Shown: positions 1-9,216 of the stretch, piece after piece | Position numbering within the stretch: position 1 is the stretch's first letter | How the letters are laid out: the number at the start of each line of letters is the position of its first letter | From: Streptomyces diastaticus subsp. diastaticus | GTDB lineage: Bacteria > Actinomycetota > Actinomycetes > Streptomycetales > Streptomycetaceae | Assembly: GCF_011170125.1 (NCBI RefSeq) | Contig: NZ_BLLN01000003.1 | Span: 620,001-684,000, forward strand | Length of the DNA stretch: 64,000 nucleotides | Reading direction: 5' to 3' | The notes under the pieces: model-generated | Database searches by the model: none | What the model was told of the DNA's origin: nothing | What the model saw: the letters and a program-made list of their open reading frames with translations, nothing else | Position numbers and translations under genes: made by a program

Positions 1-559
1 CTCCGGCGCCGCCGAGCGCCAGGGCATCGTCCACCGCCTCGACGTCGGCACCTCGGGGCTGATGGTGGTCGCCAAGTCCGAGCGGGCCTACACGCTGCTG
101 AAGCAGCAGTTCCGCGAGCGGACCGTCGACAAGCGCTACCACGCGCTCGTCCAGGGCCACCCCGACCCGATGAGCGGCACCATCGACGCCCCCATCGGCC
201 GCCACCCCCAGCACGACTACAAGTGGGCCGTCACCGCCGAGGGCAAGCCCTCGGTGACCCACTACGACCTGATCGAGGCGTACCGCGCCGCCTCCCTGCT
301 CGACATCAAGCTGGAGACCGGCCGCACCCACCAGATCCGCGTCCACATGTCGGCCCACCGCCACCCCTGCGCCGGCGACCTCACCTACGGCGCCGACCCC
401 ACCCTCGCCAAGCGGCTCGGCCTGACCCGGCAGTGGCTGCACGCGGTACGGCTCGGCTTCGAGCACCCCGCCGACGGCGGCTGGGTGGAGTACGCCAGTG
501 AGTACCCGGCCGACCTCCGGCACGCACTGGACACGGTGCGCGCGGAGAGCGGTGCCTGA
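1..559 (+). CDS. RluA-family pseudouridine synthase (5' truncated)
   Basis: Only the C-terminal part is present; the reading frame is open from base 2, so the start lies left of the window. The first visible residues contain [10 protein letters not shown], the RluA/RluD catalytic motif with the Asp that attacks the uracil ring. [11 protein letters not shown] (about bases 315-348) is the second conserved block of the family. The enzyme converts specific uridines in 23S rRNA (RluD type) or other RNAs to pseudouridine in the cytoplasm. Which RNA is modified cannot be told because the N-terminal S4-like region is missing. It ends 34 bases before the next gene on the same strand. The family is certain; the rluD identity is only likely. 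Confidence 0.93.
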   Translation, partial: SGAAERQGIVHRLDVGTSGLMVVAKSERAYTLLKQQFRERTVDKRYHALVQGHPDPMSGTIDAPIGRHPQHDYKWAVTAEGKPSVTHYDLIEAYRAASLLDIKLETGRTHQIRVHMSAHRHPCAGDLTYGADPTLAKRLGLTRQWLHAVRLGFEHPADGGWVEYASEYPADLRHALDTVRAESGA

Positions 560-593
560 CCGCCCCCGCCTTGCGTCCGAAGGAGGTCCGCGC

Positions 594-1100
594 ATGAGCC
601 GGCCCGCCCCCTCCGGCGTGCGCGTCCGCACCGCCGAGGGCCCCGCCGACCGCGAGGCGTGCTTCGCGGTCCGCAAGGAGGTCTTCGTCGCCGAGCAGGG
701 CGTCGACGAGGCCATCGAGTACGACACCTTCGACGCCACGGACAGCGACACCGTGCACGTCCTCGCCGAGGGCCCCGACGGACCGCTCGGCACCGGCCGG
801 CTGCTGCACGGACCCGCGGCGGCCGGGGTGACCGGCGGCGACCCGGGCACGGGTTCCCTCGGGCGGCTCGCCGTCCGCCGGGCCGCGCGGGGACTCGGCG
901 TCGGCGTGGCCCTGGTGCGGGGACTGGAGCGGGCGGCGGCGGGGCTCGGGCTGCGCGCGGTCGACCTGCACGCCCAGACCCACGCCCTCGGCTTCTACGA
1001 GCGGCTGGGATACCAGGCGTACGGACCGGAGTTCGAGGACGCGGGTATCCCGCACCGGGCGATGCGCCGGGAGCTGGAGGCGCCCGCTCCGCGGCTCTGA
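594..1100 (+). CDS. GNAT family N-acetyltransferase (ElaA-like)
   Basis: A 168-residue single-domain GNAT protein. The ATG at 594 is preferred because AGGAGG lies at 581-586, eight bases upstream; an earlier in-frame start would run into the pseudouridine synthase. An N-terminal block (CFAVRKEVFVAEQGV) matches the ElaA-like subgroup, and LGRLAVRRAARGLGVG gives the acetyl-CoA pyrophosphate-binding loop (R/Q-x-x-G-x-G/A type). HALGFYERLGY is the usual C-terminal GNAT motif. It would transfer an acetyl group from acetyl-CoA to an unknown amine. It sits downstream of the pseudouridine synthase with its own ribosome binding site. The substrate cannot be inferred. Confidence 0.88.
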   Translation: MSRPAPSGVRVRTAEGPADREACFAVRKEVFVAEQGVDEAIEYDTFDATDSDTVHVLAEGPDGPLGTGRLLHGPAAAGVTGGDPGTGSLGRLAVRRAARGLGVGVALVRGLERAAAGLGLRAVDLHAQTHALGFYERLGYQAYGPEFEDAGIPHRAMRRELEAPAPRL

Positions 1101-1207
1101 CCAGCGGCGGACCCTCTCCGGGCAGGGGGTCGCGCGGTGCGGCGGGGCGGCGGCGTGGCAGAGTGGGGTCGTTTTCCTGACGTACCGACCTTGCCGGAGG
1201 CCACCCT

Positions 1208-2794
1208 GTGGACCAGTTGGCGCTGCTGCTCCTGCTCCTGCTCGGCGCCGTGATCACGGTGCCGCTGGGGGATCGGCTGGGGCTGCCCGCCCCCGTGCTG
1301 ATGACCCTCGGCGGGATCGTCCTCGCGCTGCTGCCGTTCGTCCCCAACGTCAACGTGCCACCGCAGTACATCCTCCCGCTGGTCCTGCCACCCCTGCTGT
1401 ACGCGGCGGTGCAACGGACCTCCTGGCGGCAGTTCACCGCCAACTACCGGCCCATCCTGCTGCTGGCCGTCGCGCTGGTCTTCGTCACCACCGCCGCCGT
1501 GGCGGGCGTCGCCAACGCCATTGTCCCGGGGCTGCCGCTGGCCGCCGCCGTGGCGCTCGGCGCGCTGGTCGCGCCGCCCGACCCGGTCGCCGCGACCGCC
1601 GTCGCCGGACAGCTCGGGCTGCCCCGGCGCCTGGTCTCCGTGCTGGAGGGCGAGGGGCTGTTCAACGACGTCACCGCCATCGTGCTCTACCACGTGGCCA
1701 TCGCCGCGGCGATCACCGGGAGCTTCTCCTGGGGCGGGGCCGTCGCCCAGTTCTTCCTGTCGGCGGCCGTCGCCGTCGCGGTCGGCCTGGCACTCGGCTG
1801 GATCAGCAAGAAGGCCATGTCGATGCTGGGCGACGCCACGCTCCAGACCGGGCTCACCCTGCTCGTGCCGTTCGCCAGCTACATCCTCGCCGAGGAGCTG
1901 CACGGCTCCGGCGTCCTCGCCGTCCTCACCACCGCGCTCCTGCTGGCGGGGACCGCCCTCGACGCCGACGACGTGCTGGGGCGCATCACCGGGCAGACCT
2001 TCTGGCACGTGGTCGACACCCTCGTCACCGGCATCGCCTTCGGCCTCATCGGCCTGGAGCTGCACACGGTCATCCGGGCCGCCGAGGGCCGCGAGGGGCA
2101 GATGATCGGCTGGGGCGTGGTCATCGTCGCCGTCGTCGTCGGCGTGCGGCTGCTCTGGCTGCTGCCGACCACCTGGCTCGCCCAGAAGATGCACGGCCTG
2201 CGCGACGAGAACGAGGAGATCCCCACCTCCTGGCGCGAGACCGTCGTCATGTGGTGGTCGGGGATGCGCGGGGTGGCCTCCGTCGCGCTGGCCCTCGCCA
2301 TCCCGCTCACCACCGACGACGGGAAGCCGTTCCCGGCCCGCGACGAGATCATCTTCATCGCCTTCTGCGTGATCATGGCGACCCTGCTGGTGCAGGGGCT
2401 GACCCTGCCGTGGCTGGTGCGCAGGCTCGGGGTCAAGGCCGACACCGACGCCGAGCACAAGCTGGAGCACGACCTGGCGGTCCGGGCCGCCAAGGCCGCC
2501 CGACGGCGGCTCAAGGAGATCGAGGCCACCGAGGAACTGCCCGAGGACATCAGCGAGCGGCTGCAACGCGGCGCCCTGGACATCGGGGTCCGGATCAGCC
2601 CGGACCTGCTCGACGAGGAGCGGCGCGAGTGGTGGGTGCAGCGCGCCGAGCGGGTGGCCGCGATGTCGCGGGTCCAGCGGGAGATGATGTCCGCCGCGCG
2701 GCACGAGGTGTTGTCGGCGCGCAACGAGCCCGGGGCCGACCCCGAGGTGGTCGACCGGGTGCTGCGGCAGCTCGACGTACGGAGCCTTCGCTGA
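1208..2794 (+). CDS. Na+/H+ antiporter, CPA1 family
   Basis: A 528-residue integral membrane protein starting at GTG 1208, with GGAGG at 1196-1200 seven bases upstream. The first 400 residues hold about twelve hydrophobic segments. Near residues 150-157 the EGEGLFNDVTA block carries the Asp typical of CPA1 sodium-proton exchangers, and PPDPVAATAV lies just before it. The last 130 residues are hydrophilic, charged and probably helical, forming a cytoplasmic tail. It should extrude Na+ in exchange for protons and help set internal pH and salt balance. No partner genes are visible, so it appears monocistronic. The exact ion preference is unproven. Confidence 0.92.
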   Translation: MDQLALLLLLLLGAVITVPLGDRLGLPAPVLMTLGGIVLALLPFVPNVNVPPQYILPLVLPPLLYAAVQRTSWRQFTANYRPILLLAVALVFVTTAAVAGVANAIVPGLPLAAAVALGALVAPPDPVAATAVAGQLGLPRRLVSVLEGEGLFNDVTAIVLYHVAIAAAITGSFSWGGAVAQFFLSAAVAVAVGLALGWISKKAMSMLGDATLQTGLTLLVPFASYILAEELHGSGVLAVLTTALLLAGTALDADDVLGRITGQTFWHVVDTLVTGIAFGLIGLELHTVIRAAEGREGQMIGWGVVIVAVVVGVRLLWLLPTTWLAQKMHGLRDENEEIPTSWRETVVMWWSGMRGVASVALALAIPLTTDDGKPFPARDEIIFIAFCVIMATLLVQGLTLPWLVRRLGVKADTDAEHKLEHDLAVRAAKAARRRLKEIEATEELPEDISERLQRGALDIGVRISPDLLDEERREWWVQRAERVAAMSRVQREMMSAARHEVLSARNEPGADPEVVDRVLRQLDVRSLR

Positions 2795-2803
2795 GCCGGG
2801 CGG

Positions 2804-2823
2804 CCGGGCCGGGCCCGGCCCGG
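2804..2823. terminator. GC-only palindrome after the antiporter gene
   Basis: A 20-base perfect palindrome of alternating CCGGG/GGCCC blocks begins nine bases after the antiporter stop. It can fold into a hairpin at the transcript end but has no U tract. The rest of the 245-base gap to the next gene is GC-rich with no other recognisable signal. Confidence 0.35.
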
Positions 2824-3039
2824 GCCTCGCGCCGGGTACGGCCCTGACCGGGCTGCCGTTGGGGGCCTCCAGCGCCGGCCGGGCGGGGCACGGCGGGCTG
2901 ACGCGGGGACTCCGGCCTGCCGCTGACGGCTCGGCGTGCCCTGCCGGGGCGCGAGTCGCCGGCCGGGAGGGGGCGACCGGCCGTCGGGCGGGGCGCCGCC
3001 CGGTGGGGTCGGGGCCGGCGGGGTGGGAGGATGACGGGT

Positions 3040-3609
3040 ATGGAGATTTTGCTGATCCACTCCGTGTACGGGGTGCGGCCTGCGCTGGAGCAGGCGGCTG
3101 AGCGGCTGCGGGAAGCCGGGCACCAGGTGCATGTGCCCGACCTGTTCGAGGGCCTGAGCCCCGCGGACATGGAGGAGGGGCTGGCGCTGCGGGACGAGAT
3201 CGGTACGGACGAGCTGCTGAAGCGGGCCGTGCGGGCCGCGGCACCGCACTCGGACAAGGGCCTGGTCTACGCCGGGTTCTCGCTGGGCGGCGCCATCGCG
3301 CAGAACCTCGCCCTCGCCGACGAGAAGGCGCGCGGCCTGGTCCTGTTCTCCGGCACCTCCGACCTGGCGGACGACGCCGACGCCGAGGACCTGCCCGTCC
3401 AGTTGCACGTCACCGAGAACGACCCCTTCGAGCCGCACGACTGGCTCAACGCGTGGTACCTGCGGATGCGGCGGGCCGGAGCCGACGTGGAGGTCTACCG
3501 CTATCCGGGCGCCGGGCACCTGTACACCGACCCGGACCTTCCGGACCACGACCCCGAGGCGGCCGAGGCCACCTGGCGGACGGTCCAGGGGTTCCTCGAC
3601 TCGCTCTGA
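3040..3609 (+). CDS. Dienelactone hydrolase family protein
   Basis: A 189-residue alpha/beta hydrolase. Two ATG codons lie in frame (3031 and 3040); GGGAGG at 3025-3030 abuts the first but is nine bases before the second, so 3040 is chosen. The pattern GFSLGGAIAQNLA, near residue 83, is a nucleophile-elbow-like turn with Ser in place of the Cys of true dienelactone hydrolases. An Asp (ENDPFEPHD) and a late His (GAGHLYTDPD) complete a plausible triad. The soluble enzyme probably hydrolyses an ester or lactone; the substrate is unknown. It is convergent with the kinase gene on the other strand. Confidence 0.87.
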   Translation: MEILLIHSVYGVRPALEQAAERLREAGHQVHVPDLFEGLSPADMEEGLALRDEIGTDELLKRAVRAAAPHSDKGLVYAGFSLGGAIAQNLALADEKARGLVLFSGTSDLADDADAEDLPVQLHVTENDPFEPHDWLNAWYLRMRRAGADVEVYRYPGAGHLYTDPDLPDHDPEAAEATWRTVQGFLDSL

Positions 3610-3619
3610 CCCCAGCCGG

Positions 3620-5236
3620 TCACGACCGTGTGCACCGTCCCTTCGCAGAGCCCGCCGGAGGATGGCAGATGGCGTCGGCGTCGCCCCGGTCGTCGCTGAG
3701 GTAGCGGCCCACGCACTCGTTCCCGCTGGTCCGGCCCTTCTCGGCGCAGAACCGCAGGGCCGCGCGGCCGTCCTCGAACGGGCCGGGGACGTAGAAGACC
3801 CAGTAGCCGGGGCGGAGCGAGGCGTAGTCGTCGCTGCGCAGGTAGCGCGCCTCGGGCACCTCGGCGCGTACGGCGGCCAGGCGGCGGTCGCGGGTGGCGG
3901 TGCCGGTGGAGACCGGTTCGGAGAAGAGCTGGGCGATCCACGAGCCGGCGGACGGGGGCCGGGAGGCGGCCGAGGGCGACGGGCCGGCTCCGGGGTCCTC
4001 GTCGGTCCCGCCGGTGCCGTCCTCCCCGTCGTCGTCGGGGTCCGTGCCGGTGCTGCGGCCCGCGTCGGGGGAGGGCTTGCCGGCTCCGTCGCCGGCCGGG
4101 TCCCCGGTGGCGGTCGGTGCGGGGCCCGGGCCGGGCTCGGCCAGGTCGTCGTTGCGCCAGGGGCCGAGGAGCAGGGCGGTGGCGGCGACCGCCACCGCGA
4201 CCAGCGCCGCGGCGGCCGCGACCAGAGCCCCCGTGGGGCGGCGGGGCGGAACGACCGCGGTGGTGGGCGTGGGGTGCGGCGGCCGGTACGGCGCGGGCGC
4301 CGGGGCGCCCGGCGGGGGAGTGCCCGGGGCGCCGGCGGGTGCGGGCGGGGCCGGACGCGCACCGGAGACGGTCGGCTCGGCCCAGGAGGGCGCGTTGCCC
4401 GAGGCGGCCTCGGCGAGGAGGCGGTCCAGGGTGGCGGCGTCGGGGCGGGCCTCGGGGTCGCGGACCAGCAGAGCGCCGAGGACGGCGGCCAGCGGGCCGG
4501 AGCGGACCGGGGGCGGCACCGGCTCGTCGAGCACGGCGGCCAGGGTGGCGAGCGTGGTGGCCCGGCGCAGCGGGCTGTGCCCCTCCACGGCGACGTAGAG
4601 GACCAGGCCCAGGGACCACAGGTCGGAGGCGGGGGCGTCGCGGCCGCGGACGCGTTCGGGGGCGATGTACTCGGGTGAGCCGATGAGGTCGCCGGTGGCG
4701 GTCAGCGCGGTGGAGCCCTGGAGCGCGGCGATGCCGAAGTCGGTGAGGACGGCGCTGGGCGGCCCGGGCACGCCGGGGTCGGCGCGGAGCAGGATGTTGG
4801 CGGGCTTCACGTCCCGGTGCTGGATGCCCGCGGCGTGCGCGGCCCGCAGCGCGGCCAGGATCTGCCGGCCGAGCACGGCCGCCTCCCGGGGGAGGAGCGG
4901 GCCGCGCTGGAGCCGGTCGGCGAGGCTCTCGCCGGGGACCAGCTCCATCACGATCCACGGGTGCGTCCCCGCCCCGGCGTCCACGGTCTGGTGGACGGTG
5001 ACGACGTGCGGGTGGCTGAGCCGGGCCAGCGCGCGGGCCTCGCGCAGCACGCGCTCGCGCAGGGTGGCGGCGGCCTCGGGTCCGGTGAGCGCCGGGTCGG
5101 GCGGCCGGACCTCCTTGAGGGCCACCTCGCGGTGGAGCACCTCGTCCCGGGCCCGCCAGACCGTCCCCATGCCGCCGCTGCCGAGCGGGCCCAGCAAGGT
5201 GAAACGGCCGCCGATCATCTCCCCCGGTGCACTCAT
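3620..5236 (-). CDS. Membrane-anchored serine/threonine protein kinase
   Basis: A 538-residue Hanks-type kinase. The start at 5236 (MSAPGEM) places the glycine loop GSGGMGTVW at residues 19-27. Catalytic residues are in place: Lys41 in ALKEV, HRDVKPAN at 140-147, DFG at 166-168 and SPEYIAPER before the substrate groove. After the kinase domain (to about 275) come a Pro/Ala-rich linker and one membrane segment at about 336-357. The outer part is Asp/Gly/Pro-rich and ends in a compact C-terminal domain with four cysteines, not PASTA repeats. This suggests a receptor kinase with an extracytoplasmic sensor, possibly disulfide-bonded. The ligand and targets are unknown. No phosphatase gene adjoins it. 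Confidence 0.93.
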   Translation of the reverse strand: MSAPGEMIGGRFTLLGPLGSGGMGTVWRARDEVLHREVALKEVRPPDPALTGPEAAATLRERVLREARALARLSHPHVVTVHQTVDAGAGTHPWIVMELVPGESLADRLQRGPLLPREAAVLGRQILAALRAAHAAGIQHRDVKPANILLRADPGVPGPPSAVLTDFGIAALQGSTALTATGDLIGSPEYIAPERVRGRDAPASDLWSLGLVLYVAVEGHSPLRRATTLATLAAVLDEPVPPPVRSGPLAAVLGALLVRDPEARPDAATLDRLLAEAASGNAPSWAEPTVSGARPAPPAPAGAPGTPPPGAPAPAPYRPPHPTPTTAVVPPRRPTGALVAAAAALVAVAVAATALLLGPWRNDDLAEPGPGPAPTATGDPAGDGAGKPSPDAGRSTGTDPDDDGEDGTGGTDEDPGAGPSPSAASRPPSAGSWIAQLFSEPVSTGTATRDRRLAAVRAEVPEARYLRSDDYASLRPGYWVFYVPGPFEDGRAALRFCAEKGRTSGNECVGRYLSDDRGDADAICHPPAGSAKGRCTRS

Positions 5237-5274
5237 GGGCACAGCGTATAGAGCACGGGGAACGGCGGTACCGG

Positions 5275-5307
5275 CCCCCTTACGGAACGTCACATTCCGT
5301 AAGGGGG
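5275..5307 (-). terminator. Hairpin downstream of phoD
   Basis: A perfect 13-base-pair stem (CCCCCTTACGGAA at 5275-5287 with its complement at 5295-5307) and a 7-base loop lies 23 bases after the phoD stop. It also precedes the kinase start, so it separates two genes on the same strand. No U run follows, as is common in Streptomyces. Confidence 0.7.
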
Positions 5308-5329
5308 CGGGAACCGGCGGGCCCGCCGG

Positions 5330-6976
5330 TCAGGCGACCGGTGCGTCCGCCCGCTCCACCCGCTGGGTGCCGCGCCGGGTGCGGTACGAGCGGAGCCAGG
5401 AGACGGTGGCGTCCTGGTCGGACCGGTCGGAGAGCAGGTAGTAGTCCATCTGGGAGCGTTCGGCCGTCACGTCGAGGACGCCGAACCCGTGCCCGTCCAT
5501 GTCGAGCCACCTCACGTGCCGGTTGGCGGCCTTCACCGCGCCCTCCGCCACCGTGGAGAGGGTGCCCGGAGCGACGTGGAGCAGGTCGTCGAGGTTGTCG
5601 GAGGTGACCGAGGTGACGACGAACTCGGTGGCCGCCGACTCCGAGAGCGGGTACGTCGCCGCGGTCACCGGCACGTCGTTGGCCCACGCCATGTGGATGT
5701 CGCCGGTGAGGAAGACGGTGTCGCGGATGCCGGCGGCGCGCAGGTGCCGGATCAGTTCGGTGCGGTCGGCGGTGTAGCCGTCCCACTGGTCGACGTTGAC
5801 GGCCAGGCCCTGGGAGGGCAGGCCGAGGAGTTCGGCGAGCGGCTTCAGCAGATGGGCCGGGACGGAGCCGAAGGCGACCGGCGAGATCATCACCGAGGTG
5901 CCGACCAGCTGCCAGGCGGCCCGCGAACCGGAGAGCCCTGCCTTCAGCCAGTCGAGCTGGGCGCGCCCGGTGATGGTGCGGTCCGGCGAGTCGACCGCGC
6001 CGTCGCCGAGGGAGACCTGCTCGGAACGGAAGGAACGCAGGTCCAGCAGGTGCAGGTCGGCGAGGTCGCCGAAGCGCAGCCGCCGGAAGACGGTGCCCTC
6101 GGTGGAGGCGCGGACCGGCATCCACTCGAAGTACGCCTGCCGGGCGGCCGCCGCCCGCGCACTCCACGCGCCCTCGGCGCCGGGCGTGTGGTTCTCCGCC
6201 CCGCCCGACCACGCGTCGTTGGCGAACTCGTGGTCGTCCCAGATGGCGATGACCGGGTGCCGGGCGTGCAGCGCGGCCAGGTCGGGGTCGGTCTTGTAGG
6301 TGGCGTGGCGCAGCCGGTAGTCGGCGAGGGTGGTGATCTCGTGCGCCGGGCGGTGCGGGCGGACGGGGCGCGCCGGGTAGACGCCGGTCGCGTACTCGTA
6401 GAGGTAGTCGCCCAGGTGCAGGACGGCGTCCAGGTCGCCGCGGGCCGCGAGGTGGCGGTAGGCGGAGAACCAGCCCGCCTCCCAGTTGGCGCAGGAGACG
6501 ACACCGAACCGCAGCCCGGCGGGGGTGGCGCCGGCGGCGGGGGCGGTGCGGGTGCGGCCGGCCGGGGAGACGGCCGGGCCGGCGGTGAAGCGGAACCAGT
6601 AACCGGTGGCGGGGGCCAGGCCGCGCACGTCGGCCTTGACCGTGTGGTCGGTGGCGGCGCGGGCCGTGACGGTGCCGCGCGCCACGACCGAGGAGAAGGC
6701 GGCGTCGGCGGCGACCTCCCAGCCGACCTCGGTGTCCGGGCCCGCGCCGGAGCCGGGCCGCGCCTCCTCGGTCGGGGTGACCCGGGTCCACAGCAGGACG
6801 CCGTCGGGCAGCGGGTCGCCGGAGGCCACGCCGTGCAGGAACCGCGGGGTCGCCGCCGCGGTGGCGGTGGTGGCCGCGGCCAGCGGCAGCAGGGCGCCCG
6901 TGGCCGCCGCGGCCTTGACGACGGTGCGGCGGCTGGGGGCGCCGGGGGTCTGGTGGTGCTCGCTTCGACTGGTCAC
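5330..6976 (-). CDS. phoD: Alkaline phosphatase D (Tat-exported phosphodiesterase)
   Basis: A 548-residue PhoD-family enzyme starting at GTG 6976. Residues 15-21 read SRRTVVK, a twin-arginine motif, followed by a hydrophobic stretch and an Ala-rich cleavage region. The protein therefore leaves the cell folded by the Tat pathway. Metal-site motifs of the family are present: [23 protein letters not shown] and [10 protein letters not shown]. PhoD enzymes use Ca2+/Fe3+ to release phosphate from phosphate mono- and diesters, including teichoic acids. A TACGGT hexamer lies eight bases before the GTG with no ribosome binding site, which suggests a leaderless transcript. I did not find convincing PhoP-box repeats in the short upstream region. 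Confidence 0.95.
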   Translation of the reverse strand: MTSRSEHHQTPGAPSRRTVVKAAAATGALLPLAAATTATAAATPRFLHGVASGDPLPDGVLLWTRVTPTEEARPGSGAGPDTEVGWEVAADAAFSSVVARGTVTARAATDHTVKADVRGLAPATGYWFRFTAGPAVSPAGRTRTAPAAGATPAGLRFGVVSCANWEAGWFSAYRHLAARGDLDAVLHLGDYLYEYATGVYPARPVRPHRPAHEITTLADYRLRHATYKTDPDLAALHARHPVIAIWDDHEFANDAWSGGAENHTPGAEGAWSARAAAARQAYFEWMPVRASTEGTVFRRLRFGDLADLHLLDLRSFRSEQVSLGDGAVDSPDRTITGRAQLDWLKAGLSGSRAAWQLVGTSVMISPVAFGSVPAHLLKPLAELLGLPSQGLAVNVDQWDGYTADRTELIRHLRAAGIRDTVFLTGDIHMAWANDVPVTAATYPLSESAATEFVVTSVTSDNLDDLLHVAPGTLSTVAEGAVKAANRHVRWLDMDGHGFGVLDVTAERSQMDYYLLSDRSDQDATVSWLRSYRTRRGTQRVERADAPVA

Positions 6977-6984
6977 GGCTGAGT

Positions 6985-6990
6985 ACCGTA
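6985..6990 (-). promoter_or_regulatory. Putative -10 box of phoD
   Basis: TACGGT on the minus strand, eight bases upstream of the GTG start, fits the TANNNT -10 pattern. Transcription would begin at or very near the start codon. Confidence 0.4.
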
Positions 6991-7063
6991 GACGTGCTTC
7001 GCTGTCCCGTACACGCCAAGACCAGCCGCGTGGGGAGAGTTCGCCCGCTCGTCGGCCGGAAGT

Positions 7064-7106
7064 CGCCTGCGCGCCGGGGGCGGGCCCCGCCCCCGGCGCG
7101 CAGGCG
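7064..7106 (-). terminator. Near-perfect 43-base palindrome, transcription terminator
   Basis: A 21-base-pair perfect stem (7064-7084 with 7086-7106) around a single central base begins seven bases after the stop of the thioredoxin-fold gene. It is one of the most stable hairpins in the window. It should terminate transcription coming from 7931 before it enters the phoD promoter. Confidence 0.8.
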
Positions 7107-7112
7107 GCCGGA

Positions 7113-7931
7113 TCAGCCCTTCAGCGCCTTGTCGACGGCGGCGTTGAACTGCTCGGGGGTCTGCGGCGCGTTGTCGCTGCCCTCGGCGGTGATCTTCTTT
7201 CCGTCCATGACCAGCGACGGGGTGCCCTTGACGTCGTCCTTGTTGTCGTCGAAGACCTTCGACATCTCCAGCGCCCACTTGTCGTAGGTGCCGTCCTCCA
7301 CGTCCTTCTTGAAGGCGCTGTTGCCCTTCAGCTCCGGCACCTGGTTGGCGATCTCCAGCAGCCGGCTGTCCTTGGCGAACTCGTCCTTCGACTCCTCGGG
7401 GTGGTTCTCCACCGAGAAGAGCGCGGCCTTGTACGCCATGAACGCCTCGTCGCTGACGTTCAGCGCGGCGCCCAGCGCGCTCAGGGCGTTCTTGGACCCC
7501 TCCCCGCCGAGACCCCGGTCGAGGAAGGAGGCGCCCACGAACTGGAGCTTGTACTTGCCGTCCTTGAGGTCCTGGTCGATGGTCTCGCCGATGTTCTGCT
7601 CGAAGGAGGCGCAGACGGGGCAGCGCGGGTCCTCGTAGATCTTCAGCGTCTTGGGGGCGTCGTCCTTGCCGATGACGACGGTGGTGCCCCGGGCGCCGGC
7701 GGTGTTGGCGGGCTTGACCAGCTTCTGGTCGGCCGCCTTCTCCCAGGGGCCCGGCTCGTTGGCCTTGACCACGGCGAAACCGACGCCGCCGGCTATCGCC
7801 AGGACACCGACGACCGAACCGGCGACGATCAACTGGCGCCGCATCTTGTCCCTCTTGGCCTGCTTCTCGCGCTCGATCCGCAGCCGCTCGCGCGCCGCGC
7901 TCTTCGCCGCCTGGCTGTTCCGCTTGCTCAT
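7113..7931 (-). CDS. Membrane-anchored DsbA-like thioredoxin-fold protein (CPVC)
   Basis: A 272-residue protein starting at ATG 7931, with GGAGAG seven bases upstream. A basic, Lys/Arg-rich cytoplasmic tail (1-32) is followed by one membrane segment (33-53). Outside is a thioredoxin_4/DsbA-like domain. The active-site motif CPVC lies at residues 104-107 in [13 protein letters not shown], and the cis-Pro loop is seen as [11 protein letters not shown]. It probably makes or repairs disulfides in exported proteins. A close paralogue with CPAC lies at 37638-38414 with the same tail, anchor and domain order. It ends in a strong hairpin and is likely monocistronic. Confidence 0.92.
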   Translation of the reverse strand: MSKRNSQAAKSAARERLRIEREKQAKRDKMRRQLIVAGSVVGVLAIAGGVGFAVVKANEPGPWEKAADQKLVKPANTAGARGTTVVIGKDDAPKTLKIYEDPRCPVCASFEQNIGETIDQDLKDGKYKLQFVGASFLDRGLGGEGSKNALSALGAALNVSDEAFMAYKAALFSVENHPEESKDEFAKDSRLLEIANQVPELKGNSAFKKDVEDGTYDKWALEMSKVFDDNKDDVKGTPSLVMDGKKITAEGSDNAPQTPEQFNAAVDKALKG

Positions 7932-8022
7932 GGGTGTGCTCTCCGTGTGGGACGTGGCTATGGGGGTGACCGGATCATGGCCGGTGGGAGCCCCGTCGCG
8001 CCATGGCCCGGAAGGGCCGGCG

Positions 8023-8706
8023 TCAGACGGGGAGGGGACCGGCCGGAGGGCCCCGGCGGCCCACGCAGTGCGCGATGAGCAGCGCCGGGCGTCCGGCCGG
8101 GCCCGTCTCGGGCCCCACCCGGCCGGAACCGGGCGCCGGCGGCGCCGGGACCCGCGCCACGGCCAGCCCGAGCGGGCGGAACGCCTGCGCGGCGGCGGCC
8201 CGCAGCACCTGGGCCAGGGCCCGCTCGCCGTACCGCAGCCAGGCGGCGGCCAGCAGGCCGACGCCGACGTGTGCCCCGAGCAGCAGCCAGGCCAGCTCGG
8301 GCCGGGGGTGTGCGGAGGGCGCCTCGGCGGGCGCTCCCAGCAGCCTGGCCAAGGGCGCGCCGAGGGCGCCGCCACCGCAGAGCAGGTCGACGCCGACGGT
8401 GCGCAGGGGGCCCGCGACCGGGCCGCCCGTCGTGCCGTAGCAGACGTGCTGGCCCGCGGTGAAGACGGTGTCGGCGGCCAGCTCCAGGGGCACCAGCAGG
8501 GCCGCGATCCGGCCGAACCCGCGCTCGCGGGACGCCAGGGACCAGGCCAGGGCGAAGACGGTCGCCCCCACCAGGGCCACGGTGACCAGCGGGAGCGGGG
8601 CTCCGGAGAGAAGGACGTGGGAGGTGGTGGACAGGGTGACCGCGAGCACGGTGAACAGCGCCGCGCGCACGAGGCGCGGCGCTGTCTGGGCTATCGGGGT
8701 GTCCAC
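8023..8706 (-). CDS. Hypothetical integral membrane protein
   Basis: A 227-residue protein with about five hydrophobic segments, at roughly residues 12-32, 38-56, 65-83 and two more in the second half. The C-terminal part is Pro/Gly-rich. I do not recognise a domain. It lies upstream of the thioredoxin-fold gene on the same strand with a 91-base gap, so it could share a transcript with it. Its start faces dnaE across a 510-base divergent gap. Its coding statistics look normal for the genome, so I treat it as a real gene of unknown function. Confidence 0.7.
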   Translation of the reverse strand: MDTPIAQTAPRLVRAALFTVLAVTLSTTSHVLLSGAPLPLVTVALVGATVFALAWSLASRERGFGRIAALLVPLELAADTVFTAGQHVCYGTTGGPVAGPLRTVGVDLLCGGGALGAPLARLLGAPAEAPSAHPRPELAWLLLGAHVGVGLLAAAWLRYGERALAQVLRAAAAQAFRPLGLAVARVPAPPAPGSGRVGPETGPAGRPALLIAHCVGRRGPPAGPLPV

Positions 8707-9169
8707 CTGGGGGTCGTTTCCGTCCGGAGGGGGCGCGCCGGGGCGCGCGGGTACTCAGGCCATTGTGCCGTCGAGTGTGCCACGGCCGCCGGTAAGGGGC
8801 GCCTAAACGTCCCTCGTTCCGGGGGCCGGGCCGGTTCCCGGCGGGGCTCTCCCCGGCCGTCCCTCCCGGGGGCCGTGCCGTACCCGGTGGCCTCGGGCGC
8901 CGGCCCGGCGGCCGTTCGGCCGCGGTCCCTCCCGACCGTGCGGCCGCCGATGGCCCCGGACGCCGGCCGGGCCGGGGTGTGGCTGGGCCGCGTCCCGGTC
9001 CGGCCGACCCTGACCGCGCCGGTCAGAGTCGGCCCAGCGCCTGCCGGGCGGCGGGGTCCCGGTGTCCGAGGCCGGCCGGGTCAGGCCGGGTTCCGCGGGC
9101 AAGGCGGCGAGGCCGCGGCCGGGGGCGGCGAGGGGGTGGACGGGGCCCCGGGGTGTCGGCGGCCCCACG

Positions 9170-9175
9170 TAGACT
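9170..9175 (+). promoter_or_regulatory. Candidate -10 box for dnaE, in the 8707-9216 gap
   Basis: TAGACT lies 41 bases before the dnaE start. The 510-base gap between the divergent membrane-protein gene and dnaE is very GC-rich. Besides this hexamer and a CACAAT hexamer on the minus strand near 8764, I see no gene, repeat or RNA motif in it. Long open frames reading through the gap lack plausible coding character. Confidence 0.35.
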
Positions 9176-9216
9176 CCGGAGCCGAACCCGTATCCCGCCG
9201 ACGCCCCGGAGGCCAC

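Noticed and set aside
6977..7063. PhoP (PHO box) repeats upstream of phoD
   Set aside because: No pair of GTTCACC-like repeats at 11-base spacing was found on either strand.
7651..9216. In-frame N-terminal extension of dnaE by over 500 codons
   Set aside because: It crosses two minus-strand genes and a gap. The true GTG at 9217 has a ribosome binding site and gives the normal DnaE N-terminus.
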